NCBI RefSeq assembly: GCF_947488135.1
Contig: NZ_CANKYW010000001.1
Location: forward strand, 1,116,001-1,180,000
Reading direction: 5' to 3'
DNA: 64,000 bases
Source of the DNA: an uncultured Marivita sp.
Lineage (GTDB): Bacteria > Pseudomonadota > Alphaproteobacteria > Rhodobacterales > Rhodobacteraceae
The notes beneath the pieces were generated by a model. It had not been told where the DNA came from and did not search any database. It saw nothing but the letters and a program-made list of their open reading frames with translations. Below, piece after piece: positions 8,507-15,667 of the stretch. Position 1 is the stretch's first letter. The number at the start of each line of letters is the position of its first letter. Both the position numbers and the translations under genes were made by a program.

Positions 8507-8824
8507 GTTCTCGCAAGAGGACTATGGACATAAACGCGCGTGTAATAAGCGGATCGGACCCGGGGGCGGTACCCGGCGGCTCCACCAAAATCCCGTCGTT
8601 TGGGGGAACATGGGGCCGAAACAGGATCGACGAACGTCTAAAAGCGTTAGCTTTGTCCCGGTGAGATACCACCGTTATCGGTTCACATAGTATAGTTGCA
8701 AACGACAACCATGCTCCGGTGGCAATGGCCGCGTAAGCGGTCGGAGTTACCGAAACTCTAAGCCCTGAGGCCTAGCAGCGTCAGGCGGGGTTCGCAGGCA
8801 CCTGGCAACAGAAGCCTGCATTTT
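8507..8824 (+). ncRNA. ssrA: tmRNA, circularly permuted (two-piece) alphaproteobacterial type
   Basis: tmRNA rescues stalled ribosomes and adds a degradation tag. The order is permuted: the acceptor piece comes first and ends in GGCTCCACCA at 8587; a 24-nt segment (8588-8611) to be excised follows; the coding piece starts at GGGGCCGA (8612). GGGGCCG at 8612-8618 pairs with CGGCTCC before CCA (one G-U), rebuilding the acceptor stem across the break. The T-arm CCGGG/CCCGG is at 8559-8576 approximately. The tag frame 8698-8736 reads ANDNHAPVAMAA then TAA. The 5' end is inferred from the promoter and the 3' end from the hairpin at 8794-8819. The mature ends are not known from sequence. Confidence 0.92.
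8794..8824 (+). terminator. 3' hairpin of tmRNA coding piece / intrinsic terminator
   Basis: GCAGGC (8794-8799) pairs with GCCTGC (8814-8819), the loop contains CACCTGGCAACAGAA, and TTTT follows at 8821. It closes the tmRNA gene and probably ends transcription. Confidence 0.65.
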
Positions 8825-8960
8825 CCCTCTCACATCATCGGGTCTGTGTCTTGGTAATGCCATGCCCGTGTCATCGCGCGCCGCGCTTTCGGACGTGCGG
8901 CCCCTGCGACACGATCCGTTTCACTTGACCTGCGCGCGGCAAGCCCCATCAATAGATTCA

Positions 8961-9608
8961 ATGCTGTGGCGCGCCTTGATCATATGTCTGTGTCTGACCG
9001 GCCCCGCGCAGGCGTGCAGGACGGCCCTGATCCTCGCGATGGACGTGTCCCAATCGGTCGATCCCGGAGAGTATCGTTTGCAGATCGACGGTTTGGCCGC
9101 TGCCTTGCGCGATCCCGAGATCGCGGAGATTCTCGTTCGCGATCAGGTGGCGCTCAGCGTGATCCAATGGTCGGGCATCGACTCGCAGATCGTGAGCCTC
9201 GACTGGACGCAGATGCTGAGCACCAGCCATGTGCAACTGTTCGCCTCGGCGGTACAACGCTTGCCAAGGGCGTTCGTCATGTCGAACACCGCCCCGGCCG
9301 AGGCCATGGCCAAGGCACTCGGACATTTCGAGGCCGGCCCCGATTGCGCGCGCCGGGTGATCGACATGTCGGGGGACGGCACCCCCAATGCGGGCGGGCA
9401 TGTTGGCCAGATGCGCCGCCAGGCCGAACGCGCGGGTGTCACGGTGAATGGTCTTGCCATCGAAGGGCTGGGCCGCGCCATCACCAACTTCTACCAGCGC
9501 AACATCATCACCAAGGACGGCTTCGTCGAAACCGCCCGTGGTCACAGGGAATATGCCCGTGCGATCCGGCGCAAAATCCTTCGGGAAATCAGCAATGTCT
9601 TTGGTTGA
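8961..9608 (+). CDS. DUF1194 protein (VWA-like), exported; paralogue of the 7.6 kb gene
   Basis: A 215-residue protein with a signal peptide (residues 1-18, cleavage near AQA-C) and a VWA-like domain. ILAMDVSQSVDPGEY carries the DxSxS metal motif (about residues 24-32) and RRVIDMSGDGTPNAGG (about 130) the DUF1194 core. The start at 8961 is chosen because the signal peptide begins there; the frame is open 99 nt further upstream. Probably periplasmic, function unknown. The Cys after the signal region might be a lipoprotein-like site, but there is no proper lipobox. Confidence 0.8.
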   Translation: MLWRALIICLCLTGPAQACRTALILAMDVSQSVDPGEYRLQIDGLAAALRDPEIAEILVRDQVALSVIQWSGIDSQIVSLDWTQMLSTSHVQLFASAVQRLPRAFVMSNTAPAEAMAKALGHFEAGPDCARRVIDMSGDGTPNAGGHVGQMRRQAERAGVTVNGLAIEGLGRAITNFYQRNIITKDGFVETARGHREYARAIRRKILREISNVFG

Positions 9609-9703
9609 GGGATTTCCGCGTGCGCGGCGACTTTCCCGCAGACGCGCCCTTTCGTTTTCGATTTAATGCAATATGATCGGGGCAGACTCGGGGGATGACG
9701 GCC

Positions 9704-10207
9704 ATGACGACTGGCATCAATTATGGAAGACTGATGCATCAGGCGATGCGCGGACTGATCCGGACCGTGCTCGAAGACGTGCAAAAGGACGGTCTTCCCG
9801 GCGATCATCACTTCTTCATCACGTTCGACACCGGTCATCCGGATGTCGAAATCGCGGATTGGTTGTCGGACCGCTATCCCGGCGAAATGACCGTGGTGAT
9901 GCAGCACTGGTTCGACAATCTCGAAGTGGCCGAGGATGGATTCGCGGTGACGCTGAACTTTGGCGATGCCCCGGAACGACTTTATATTCCGTTTGACGCC
10001 GTTCTGACCTTCGTTGATCCCTCCGTCGAATTCGGCCTGCGGTTTGAAAGCACCGATGGCGAGGACAGCGAAGAGGGGGCACTTGTCCCCGCGCCGCGCC
10101 CGGTGGCCGAGCCGAAAGAGAAAGAGAAGGCGAAGCCGGCCAAACCAGCCGCTGCCTCCGATCGCAAGGACGCCGAAGTGGTCAGCCTCGATACCTTCCG
10201 CAAATAG
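9704..10207 (+). CDS. sspB: SspB-type ClpXP adaptor
   Basis: SspB binds the ssrA tag and hands tagged proteins to ClpXP. This is the alphaproteobacterial form: INYGRLMHQAMRGLIRTVL at the N-terminus, FFITFDTGHPDVEIADWL (about 38-55), MTVVMQHWFDNLEV (about 62-75) and LYIPFDAVLTFVDPSVEFGL (about 93-112, the tag-binding core). A flexible Lys/Ala/Pro/Glu tail ends in AEVVSLDTFRK, the likely ClpX-contact segment. The second ATG (9704) is preferred: GGGGG is about 9 nt upstream, while the ATG at 9695 abuts it. It lies 880 nt from the ssrA gene that makes its substrate tag. Confidence 0.9.
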   Translation: MTTGINYGRLMHQAMRGLIRTVLEDVQKDGLPGDHHFFITFDTGHPDVEIADWLSDRYPGEMTVVMQHWFDNLEVAEDGFAVTLNFGDAPERLYIPFDAVLTFVDPSVEFGLRFESTDGEDSEEGALVPAPRPVAEPKEKEKAKPAKPAAASDRKDAEVVSLDTFRK

Positions 10208-10286
10208 GCCCTGCGCCAGTTTGACAATTGCCTCGCGCGTGGCTTGCCGCTAAACGGCATACAACCGTATACCGCAGGAGGCTTTG

Positions 10287-11681
10287 ATGGCTCAGACCCG
10301 CACCGAATCCGACAGTTTTGGCCCGCTCGAGGTGCCGTCCGACAAATACTGGGGCGCGCAGACGCAGCGCTCGATCATGAATTTCCCGATCGGCTGGGAA
10401 AAGCAGCCCGTGGCCATCGTCCGCGCGCTGGGCGTGATCAAGAAAGCCTGCGCGCAGGCGAACAAGGCGTCCGGCGATCTTGACGGGCGTCTGGCCGACG
10501 CGATCATTGAAGCGGCGGGAGAGGTGATCGACGGCAAGTTCGACGACAACTTCCCGCTGGTCGTCTGGCAGACCGGGTCCGGCACGCAGTCCAACATGAA
10601 CGCCAACGAGGTGATCGCGAACCGGGCCATCGAGATCCTGGGCGGCGTGATCGGATCGAAAGACCCCGTTCACCCGAACGATCACTGCAACATGGGACAG
10701 TCGTCGAATGACACCTTCCCGACCGCCATGCATATCGCCGCCGCGATGATGGTGCGCGATACGCTGCTGCCGGCGCTGGACAAGCTGGCTGCGGGACTTG
10801 AGCAAAAATCCGAAGAATTCGCCGACATTATCAAGATTGGCCGAACCCACACCCAGGATGCGACGCCTTTGACATTGGGGCAGGAGTTCTCGGGTTATGC
10901 GCACCAGATCCGCATGGGGATCGCGCGGGTGAATGCCTGCCTGCCGGGCATCTACGAATTGGCGCAAGGCGGCACCGCTGTCGGCACCGGGCTGAACACA
11001 AAGAAAGGCTGGGGCGAAACCGTCGCGGCCAACATGGCCGAGATCACTGGCCTCCCGTTCGTCACCGCCCCCAACAAGTTCGAAGCACTGGCCGCGCATG
11101 ACGCGATGGTCTTCATGTCGGGCGCTTTGGCGACGGTGGCGGGGTCTTGCTACAAGATTGCCAACGACATCCGCTTCCTCGGCTCCGGCCCGCGCTCGGG
11201 TCTGGGCGAATTGATCCTGCCGGAGAACGAGCCGGGGTCGTCGATCATGCCGGGCAAGGTGAACCCGACGCAGGCCGAGGCGCTGACGCAGGTGGCCGCC
11301 CATGTCATGGGCAACGATGCGGCGATTAAGTTTGCAGGCAGCCAGGGGCATTTCGAGTTGAACGTCTACAACCCGATGATGGCTTACAACCTGCTGCAAT
11401 CCATGCAGCTTTTGGGCGATGCGGCGGACAGCTTTACCGAGCGGATGCTCTTGGGGATCGAGGCCAACGCGCCGCGCATCGACAAGCTGATGAAGGAATC
11501 TCTGATGCTCGTCACGGCGCTGGCGCCGACCATCGGGTATGACAACGCGACGAAAGTGGCCAAGACGGCCCACAAGAATGGCACGACGCTCAAGGAAGAG
11601 GCGATTGCCCTGGGTTTTGTCGATGCCGAAACCTTTGATCGCGTGGTGCGGCCCGAGGATATGATCGGCCCGAAGGGATAA
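10287..11681 (+). CDS. fumC: class II fumarate hydratase
   Basis: Converts fumarate to L-malate in the TCA cycle; iron-free, tetrameric, cytosolic. The 464 residues carry [20 protein letters not shown] at the N-terminus, [13 protein letters not shown] (about 97-109), [11 protein letters not shown] (about 138), the [17 protein letters not shown] block (about 186) and the signature [13 protein letters not shown] (about 316-328), whose Ser is catalytic. The ATG at 10287 with CAGGAGG 5-11 nt upstream is preferred over the TTG just before it. Two strong palindromes follow the stop. Confidence 0.97.
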   Translation: MAQTRTESDSFGPLEVPSDKYWGAQTQRSIMNFPIGWEKQPVAIVRALGVIKKACAQANKASGDLDGRLADAIIEAAGEVIDGKFDDNFPLVVWQTGSGTQSNMNANEVIANRAIEILGGVIGSKDPVHPNDHCNMGQSSNDTFPTAMHIAAAMMVRDTLLPALDKLAAGLEQKSEEFADIIKIGRTHTQDATPLTLGQEFSGYAHQIRMGIARVNACLPGIYELAQGGTAVGTGLNTKKGWGETVAANMAEITGLPFVTAPNKFEALAAHDAMVFMSGALATVAGSCYKIANDIRFLGSGPRSGLGELILPENEPGSSIMPGKVNPTQAEALTQVAAHVMGNDAAIKFAGSQGHFELNVYNPMMAYNLLQSMQLLGDAADSFTERMLLGIEANAPRIDKLMKESLMLVTALAPTIGYDNATKVAKTAHKNGTTLKEEAIALGFVDAETFDRVVRPEDMIGPKG

Positions 11682-11688
11682 GCGGGGG

Positions 11689-11733
11689 CGCGATTTCGAA
11701 ATCGCGTCGCAAGGCCCTTCGAAGGGCCTTGCG
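11689..11733 (+). repeat. two TTCGAA-centred perfect palindromes after fumC
   Basis: An 18-nt perfect palindrome at 11689-11706 (core GCGATTTCGAAATCGC) and a 26-nt perfect palindrome at 11708-11733 (core AAGGCCCTTCGAAGGGCCTT). Both are centred on TTCGAA. They would form strong hairpins and could end fumC transcription although there is no T-run. The same TTCGAA-centred design recurs at 19596-19705. Confidence 0.7.
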
Positions 11734-11762
11734 CGTCGCGCGGGGCGGCGTATCTTTCACTC

Positions 11763-11936
11763 ATGAGCAATGTCAGCAACCTCAACCAGTTTCGCAAAGC
11801 GAAGACGCGCGATGACAAGCGCGCCGAGGCGGACGCTAATGCGGTGAAGTTCGGGCGCACGAAGGCTCAGCGCGATCTTGAAAAGGCGCGCGCAGCCAAG
11901 GCGCGGCGCGATCTGGACGGCAAATCCACGACATGA
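11763..11936 (+). CDS. DUF4169 family small protein
   Basis: A 57-residue, highly charged helical protein beginning MSNVSNLNQFRKAKTRDDK and ending in GKSTT. NLNQFRKAKTR and AVKFGRTKAQR are hallmarks of DUF4169, a family found in Rhodobacterales and relatives, function unknown. Its stop overlaps the start of the ribbon-helix-helix gene by 4 nt (ATGA), and this gene pair recurs in the group, so the two may act together. Confidence 0.8.
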   Translation: MSNVSNLNQFRKAKTRDDKRAEADANAVKFGRTKAQRDLEKARAAKARRDLDGKSTT

Positions 11937-12175
11937 GCGGCCGACCGGTCAAACGGTCGCTGACGCTTCGGGGGCACCGCACCAGCGTGTCGCTGGAAGA
12001 CGCGTTTTGGCGGGCGTTCCGCGAGATCGCGGCGGAAAAGGATATGCCGATCAACGCCTTGGCAGCAGAGATCGATGAGGCGCGTGAGATGGATGTCGGG
12101 CTCGCCTCGGCCATCCGGGTCTACGTGTTGGGGTGGTACCGGGACCAAGCGTCATCACCCGGCGGGGCCGGGTGA
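11933..12175 (+). CDS. ribbon-helix-helix domain protein (RHH_4 type)
   Basis: An 80-residue protein. RSLTLRGHRTSVSLEDAFW (residues 8-26) is the DNA-binding beta-ribbon, followed by two helices (AFREIAAEKDMPINALAAEI and SAIRVYVLGWYRDQ). This RHH_4 class is often mis-annotated as aryl-sulfate sulfotransferase. A small DNA-binding regulator is likely, target unknown. It is translationally coupled to the DUF4169 gene. Confidence 0.8.
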   Translation: MSGRPVKRSLTLRGHRTSVSLEDAFWRAFREIAAEKDMPINALAAEIDEAREMDVGLASAIRVYVLGWYRDQASSPGGAG

Positions 12176-12196
12176 TCTGCTGACACTTCCGAGGCT

Positions 12197-12244
12197 GCCG
12201 CCGCGAAAGCGGTGGCAACGCGTCCGCCCGCCCCATGGCGGGCG
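12197..12244. terminator. two hairpins between convergent genes
   Basis: GCCGCCGC-GAAA-GCGGTGGC (12197-12216, with a stable GAAA tetraloop) and CGCCCGCC-CCAT-GGCGGGCG (12225-12244). They lie between the convergent RHH and creatinase genes and could act as terminators in either direction, though neither has a T-run. Confidence 0.4.
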
Positions 12245-12282
12245 CGTTCCGCGCCCACCCTGGCGAACGCCAGCGCCCATTA

Positions 12283-13500
12283 TCACCCGATCACATTGTG
12301 CTCCGGCCCATAGAGAAAGCCTGTGATATTGTCCGCGCCGTTCTCGGTCACGACAAGAATGTCATGCTCGCGGTAGCCACCCGCTCCGGGCGTGCCTTCG
12401 GGGATCCACAGCATCGGCTCAATCGACACCACCATGCCGGGCTCCAGCACCGTGTCGATATCCTCGCGCAGTTCCAGCCCGGCTTCGCGGCCATAGTAGT
12501 GGCTGAGGATGCCGAAGGAATGACCATAGCCGAAAGAGCGGTATTCGAGCAGACCCGCATTCGCAAAGAGGCGGTTGATTTCATCACAGACCTGAGCGCA
12601 GGAGATGCCGGGACGGATTAGGCTGAGCCCTAGCTCGTGCGCGGCCACGTTGGCCTGCCAGATCCGCAAGGACTCGGCGTCCGGTTCGCCCAGAAACAGC
12701 GTGCGCTCCAGCGCGGTGTAATAGGCCGAGATCATCGGGAATGTGTTGAGGCTGAGGATATCGCCATGCTCCACCGCGCGCGTCGTGACCGGATTGTGCG
12801 CGCCGTCGGTGTTCAGACCGGACTGGAACCACACCCAGCTGTCGCGAATCTCGCTGTCGGGGAAGCTGCGGGCGATCTCCAACTCCATCGCGTCGCGACC
12901 GGCCATGGCGATGTCGATCTCGCGGGCACCGGGTTTGATGGCGTCGCGGATGGCATGGCCGCCGATGTCGGCGATGCGCGCCCCTTCGCAGATCAGGGCA
13001 ATCTCGGCGGGCGATTTCACCATGCGCGACCGCATCGTGTCGGGCGCGATGTCGATCAATTCGGGCGCATTCAGGAAGCTGTCCAGCGCCGCGCGGGCGG
13101 CGAGCGTCAGGTGATCGCCCTCGATACCGACGCGGCGGCCTGCACCGACAAGCGACGCAACGGCGCGCCAGTAATTGTTGCGCTCCCAATCGGTGTAGAT
13201 GACGTTGTCGCAATGCGCCCGCCGCCACGGCTGACCGCCATCGATATTGGCGCTGACGGTGGTGCAGATGTCCTGCGTGACCACCAGTCCGTAGGGGCGC
13301 CCGAAGCTGCAATAAAGAAAGCCGGAATAATAGGCGATGGTCTGCATCGACGTGAGCAGGACTGCGTCCAGTTCATGTCGCGCCATGATGATGCGAAGAT
13401 CGGCGATGCGGGCGTCGTATTCGGCCTGTGCAAAGGGCAGGGGGGCCTTGTCGCCGTTGTGGCAGGTAAAGGTCTGTGGGCGGTTCGGGGTATCGAACAT
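12283..13500 (-). CDS. creatinase (creatine amidinohydrolase)
   Basis: Hydrolyses creatine to sarcosine and urea. The protein belongs to the M24 pita-bread fold and follows the Pseudomonas creatinase along its whole length: YYSGFLYCSFGRPYGLVVT (58-75), SANIDGGQPWRR (83-94), SWVWFQSGLNTDGAHNPVTT split by the catalytic His235, ALERTLFLGEPD (about 257) and GHSFGILSHYYGREAGLELR (about 330-349). The start is the ATG at 13500 because GGAG lies 8 nt upstream and the length (405) then equals the family norm; the frame is open a further 168 nt. No sarcosine oxidase or creatininase gene is nearby. Confidence 0.88.
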   Translation of the reverse strand: MFDTPNRPQTFTCHNGDKAPLPFAQAEYDARIADLRIIMARHELDAVLLTSMQTIAYYSGFLYCSFGRPYGLVVTQDICTTVSANIDGGQPWRRAHCDNVIYTDWERNNYWRAVASLVGAGRRVGIEGDHLTLAARAALDSFLNAPELIDIAPDTMRSRMVKSPAEIALICEGARIADIGGHAIRDAIKPGAREIDIAMAGRDAMELEIARSFPDSEIRDSWVWFQSGLNTDGAHNPVTTRAVEHGDILSLNTFPMISAYYTALERTLFLGEPDAESLRIWQANVAAHELGLSLIRPGISCAQVCDEINRLFANAGLLEYRSFGYGHSFGILSHYYGREAGLELREDIDTVLEPGMVVSIEPMLWIPEGTPGAGGYREHDILVVTENGADNITGFLYGPEHNVIG

Positions 13501-13699
13501 ATCAAAGTCTCCGTACATCTGCCGGGACTCATGCAAAACGCCCGGCATCACATCCGGGCGTTCAGGACGATACGCTTTCTTTGGAAAGCTGCGATGTGGG
13601 TCTTGCTCCGACGACGCCATCGTCGGCACATCCATGCGTTCGATGGCAAACCCCGCTGAGTCTGTCAACGGCGGAGGTGCGTGAGATCACGCACCCTAC

Positions 13700-14149
13700 C
13701 TACATCCGGCGATTGATGGCCACGGTTCCCAGCACCATATCCGTCAGGCCCTGACCACGTTCGGTGAGGAACATCATCGCGATCGAGATCAGTTGCAGCG
13801 GAAACACCGACATCGACACCGTATAGCCCAGCGTGTGCATGAAGGCCTGGCTGAAGTCGAAATGTTCGCCTCGGCTGTCGCGGAACTCGATGGACATGAG
13901 GCGCATGCCCCATGTGGCCGACCGGTTGGTGATGGTGGTCACGCGGTAGATGAAGCCGACCACAAAGAACAAGAGCGGCAGGAACCAGAGAGCGATGAAC
14001 AGGGTCAGCACGACGATCGGCACCACGAGCACTAGGATCAGAGCCGCGTCGATCACCCAGGCCAGACCGCGCTTGATTGTCACGCTGTCATAGAACTCCG
14101 GCTGGACCATCGGGTCGGGCAGGTTGGGGTAGGTGTCAGTGGCGTACAT
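13700..14149 (-). CDS. RDD family membrane protein
   Basis: A 149-residue protein. KRGLAWVIDAALILVL (about 25-40) holds the Arg and Asp typical of RDD proteins, two further hydrophobic segments follow (43-68 and 100-125), and ATWGMRLMSIEFRD (about 77) is the second conserved block. Function is not established; some RDD proteins have been linked to ion exchange. It lies 74 nt downstream of the DUF2852 gene and may share its transcript. Confidence 0.85.
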   Translation of the reverse strand: MYATDTYPNLPDPMVQPEFYDSVTIKRGLAWVIDAALILVLVVPIVVLTLFIALWFLPLLFFVVGFIYRVTTITNRSATWGMRLMSIEFRDSRGEHFDFSQAFMHTLGYTVSMSVFPLQLISIAMMFLTERGQGLTDMVLGTVAINRRM

Positions 14150-14223
14150 TATCGGGAACCAGTGCTTTCGTGAACAGGGCGGATGTGGCCCCGATATGGG
14201 GCCACCGGCGGTGTTTTCAAAGA

Positions 14224-14646
14224 TCAGGCGTCTTCGCTTTCGCGGCTTTCCTTGGCCATCTTGGCGCGTTCGTCCATGAACTGATCGAACTCGGCCTTGT
14301 CCTTGGCGTCACGCAGACGCTTCAGGAAGGCTTCGAAATTCTCCTGCTCTTCTTCGAGACGACGCAGCGTTTCGGTCTTGTAGGCGTCGAAGGCGCTGTT
14401 GCCGGACGAGCGCATCGTCGTAAACTTGGGCGACATGCGGCGGCTGCCGCTACAGGATGAATTGAACATGCGTTTGCTCCAGATCATATAGGCAAGAAGG
14501 GCAAGACCGATGGGCCAGAAAAAGATGAAGCCAAGGACCATTGCGGCGATCCAGGCACCTTTGCCTTTGCGGTCCAGCCACGCTTCGGTTTTCGAGAACC
14601 AGCCCTGACGGGCGGGAAGAGAGGCGGGGGCGGCGATCGTGCTCAT
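14224..14646 (-). CDS. DUF2852 family membrane protein
   Basis: A 140-residue protein with one membrane hairpin (about residues 33-56, AAMVLGFIFFWPIGLALLAYM) and a soluble helical C-terminus rich in Glu, Lys and Arg (TLRRLEEEQENFEAFLKRL). This is the DUF2852 pattern; function unknown. The ATG at 14646 has GGAG 6-9 nt upstream. Two copies of a 21-nt inverted repeat lie in its promoter region. Confidence 0.8.
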   Translation of the reverse strand: MSTIAAPASLPARQGWFSKTEAWLDRKGKGAWIAAMVLGFIFFWPIGLALLAYMIWSKRMFNSSCSGSRRMSPKFTTMRSSGNSAFDAYKTETLRRLEEEQENFEAFLKRLRDAKDKAEFDQFMDERAKMAKESRESEDA

Positions 14647-14666
14647 TTTCAACTCCGTTGTTGCGT

Positions 14667-14745
14667 AATGTGAATGTCTTTCACATTGAATAGATCGGAG
14701 CTTGCCCGTGTCTTTGCAAGAGATAATGTGAATGTTTTTTACATT
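14667..14745 (-). promoter_or_regulatory. two tandem 21-nt operator-like inverted repeats
   Basis: AATGTGAA-TGTCT-TTCACATT at 14667-14687 (perfect 8-bp arms) and AATGTGAA-TGTTT-TTTACATT at 14725-14745 (one arm mismatch), start-to-start distance 58 nt. They fill the AT-rich 107 nt between ybaK and DUF2852. Two near-identical palindromes ahead of a gene suggest a cooperative regulator. The half-site resembles CRP-type TGTGA/TCACA but the spacing is one base too long. Confidence 0.6.
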
Positions 14746-14753
14746 TACTTATT

Positions 14754-15215
14754 TTATATCGTGAAATCAGATATTTGTGCGTTCGAAATATTTGGAAGAA
14801 GGGCTGGATCCAGCGGAAAAACGTGTCGTGGTGTCCCCGCGGCAGCCCAAACGACGTCAAATTCCAGCAATCGCGGGTCCAACCAGGCGCGGGTCAGATG
14901 TCCTATCGGAGCGACCCCGCCGATGGCAAAGCCCGTCTGCACCCGGATCAATGTGGCGTCCGCCTTTCCAAGCGGTTCACCGGCACAGGCCGAGGCTTTC
15001 TCCGCATCCACCCGATTGCCACCCGCCGTCAGAAACAGAACCGCGTCTTCGCTGGTTTCGGCGCGAAAGATGATGGATTTGGCAATCTGATCGAGATGGC
15101 ACCCAACGCTGTCAGCGGCTTCCTGCGCGGTGCGGGCCTGTCCCACTTCGCGGATGTCGATCGGCAGACCGGCCGCCTCCAGGGCGGCACGAACACGTTT
15201 GAGGCTCTTGCTCAT
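14754..15215 (-). CDS. YbaK/EbsC-family aminoacyl-tRNA deacylase
   Basis: A 153-residue protein of the YbaK/ProX family, which removes wrongly attached amino acids from tRNA (Cys or Ala from tRNA-Pro, or related). Family blocks: TAQEAADSVGCHLDQIAKSIIFRA (the part GCHLDQIAKSIIFRA at about 38-52, with the conserved Lys), GEPLGKAD (about 81) and TGFAIGGVAPIGH (about 94-106). The C-terminus is complete. Exact tRNA specificity cannot be told from sequence alone. Confidence 0.85.
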   Translation of the reverse strand: MSKSLKRVRAALEAAGLPIDIREVGQARTAQEAADSVGCHLDQIAKSIIFRAETSEDAVLFLTAGGNRVDAEKASACAGEPLGKADATLIRVQTGFAIGGVAPIGHLTRAWLDPRLLEFDVVWAAAGTPRHVFPLDPALLPNISNAQISDFTI

Positions 15216-15667
15216 ATTGGCGTACTTTCACGTCGTTTGGACCCGTGAAAGGTGATAAGACATAGGTCATGTGCAGAAAAGGTGCGATTGCCCATTGTGC
15301 AATCGACCGCTCTCCCCTTATTGTGGACAACAGCCCAATCCGTTTCACGGTATGCGGGCGCAAGAGTTTCGCTGTTCTGAGCATCGGCAGAGTGTCCTGA
15401 GTTTCAGAGCAGGCTGATATGGCCCCAAAAAGGCCTTCTACAAATACCTGAGGTTTTAATCGAACATCAGGTTCGCAACGGATGCCGTCACTCTGGTGAC
15501 AAGCATCGGAGAAGAAACGCGATGCAACGCGCGCAGGACATGAGGCTAGAGCTACGGGGCGTTTCGTCCCGGCCAGCCACTGCGCACGCACTCGCCATGA
15601 CAAGACACACCCGATCCCGCCCCATGTTCGCAAGACAGGGGCCGCGACGCGTGTGCGAACGGAATTT
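15216..15667. other. 452-nt intergenic region; probable long leader of rne
   Basis: No gene seen; frames crossing it are shadows of ybaK and rne. It contains two inverted repeats: CTTTCACG/CGTGAAAG (15225-15232 and 15244-15251), close to the ybaK start, and the hairpin CGATTGC-N7-GCAATCG (15285-15305). It must hold divergent promoters for ybaK and rne. RNase E is known in E. coli to control its own mRNA through a long 5' leader, so such a leader here would not be surprising. Confidence 0.5.

Noticed and set aside
10182-11573. 463-codon minus-strand open frame opposite fumC
   Set aside because: Arg/His/Asp-rich composition with no recognisable motif; it is the shadow of a highly conserved enzyme gene in GC-rich DNA.
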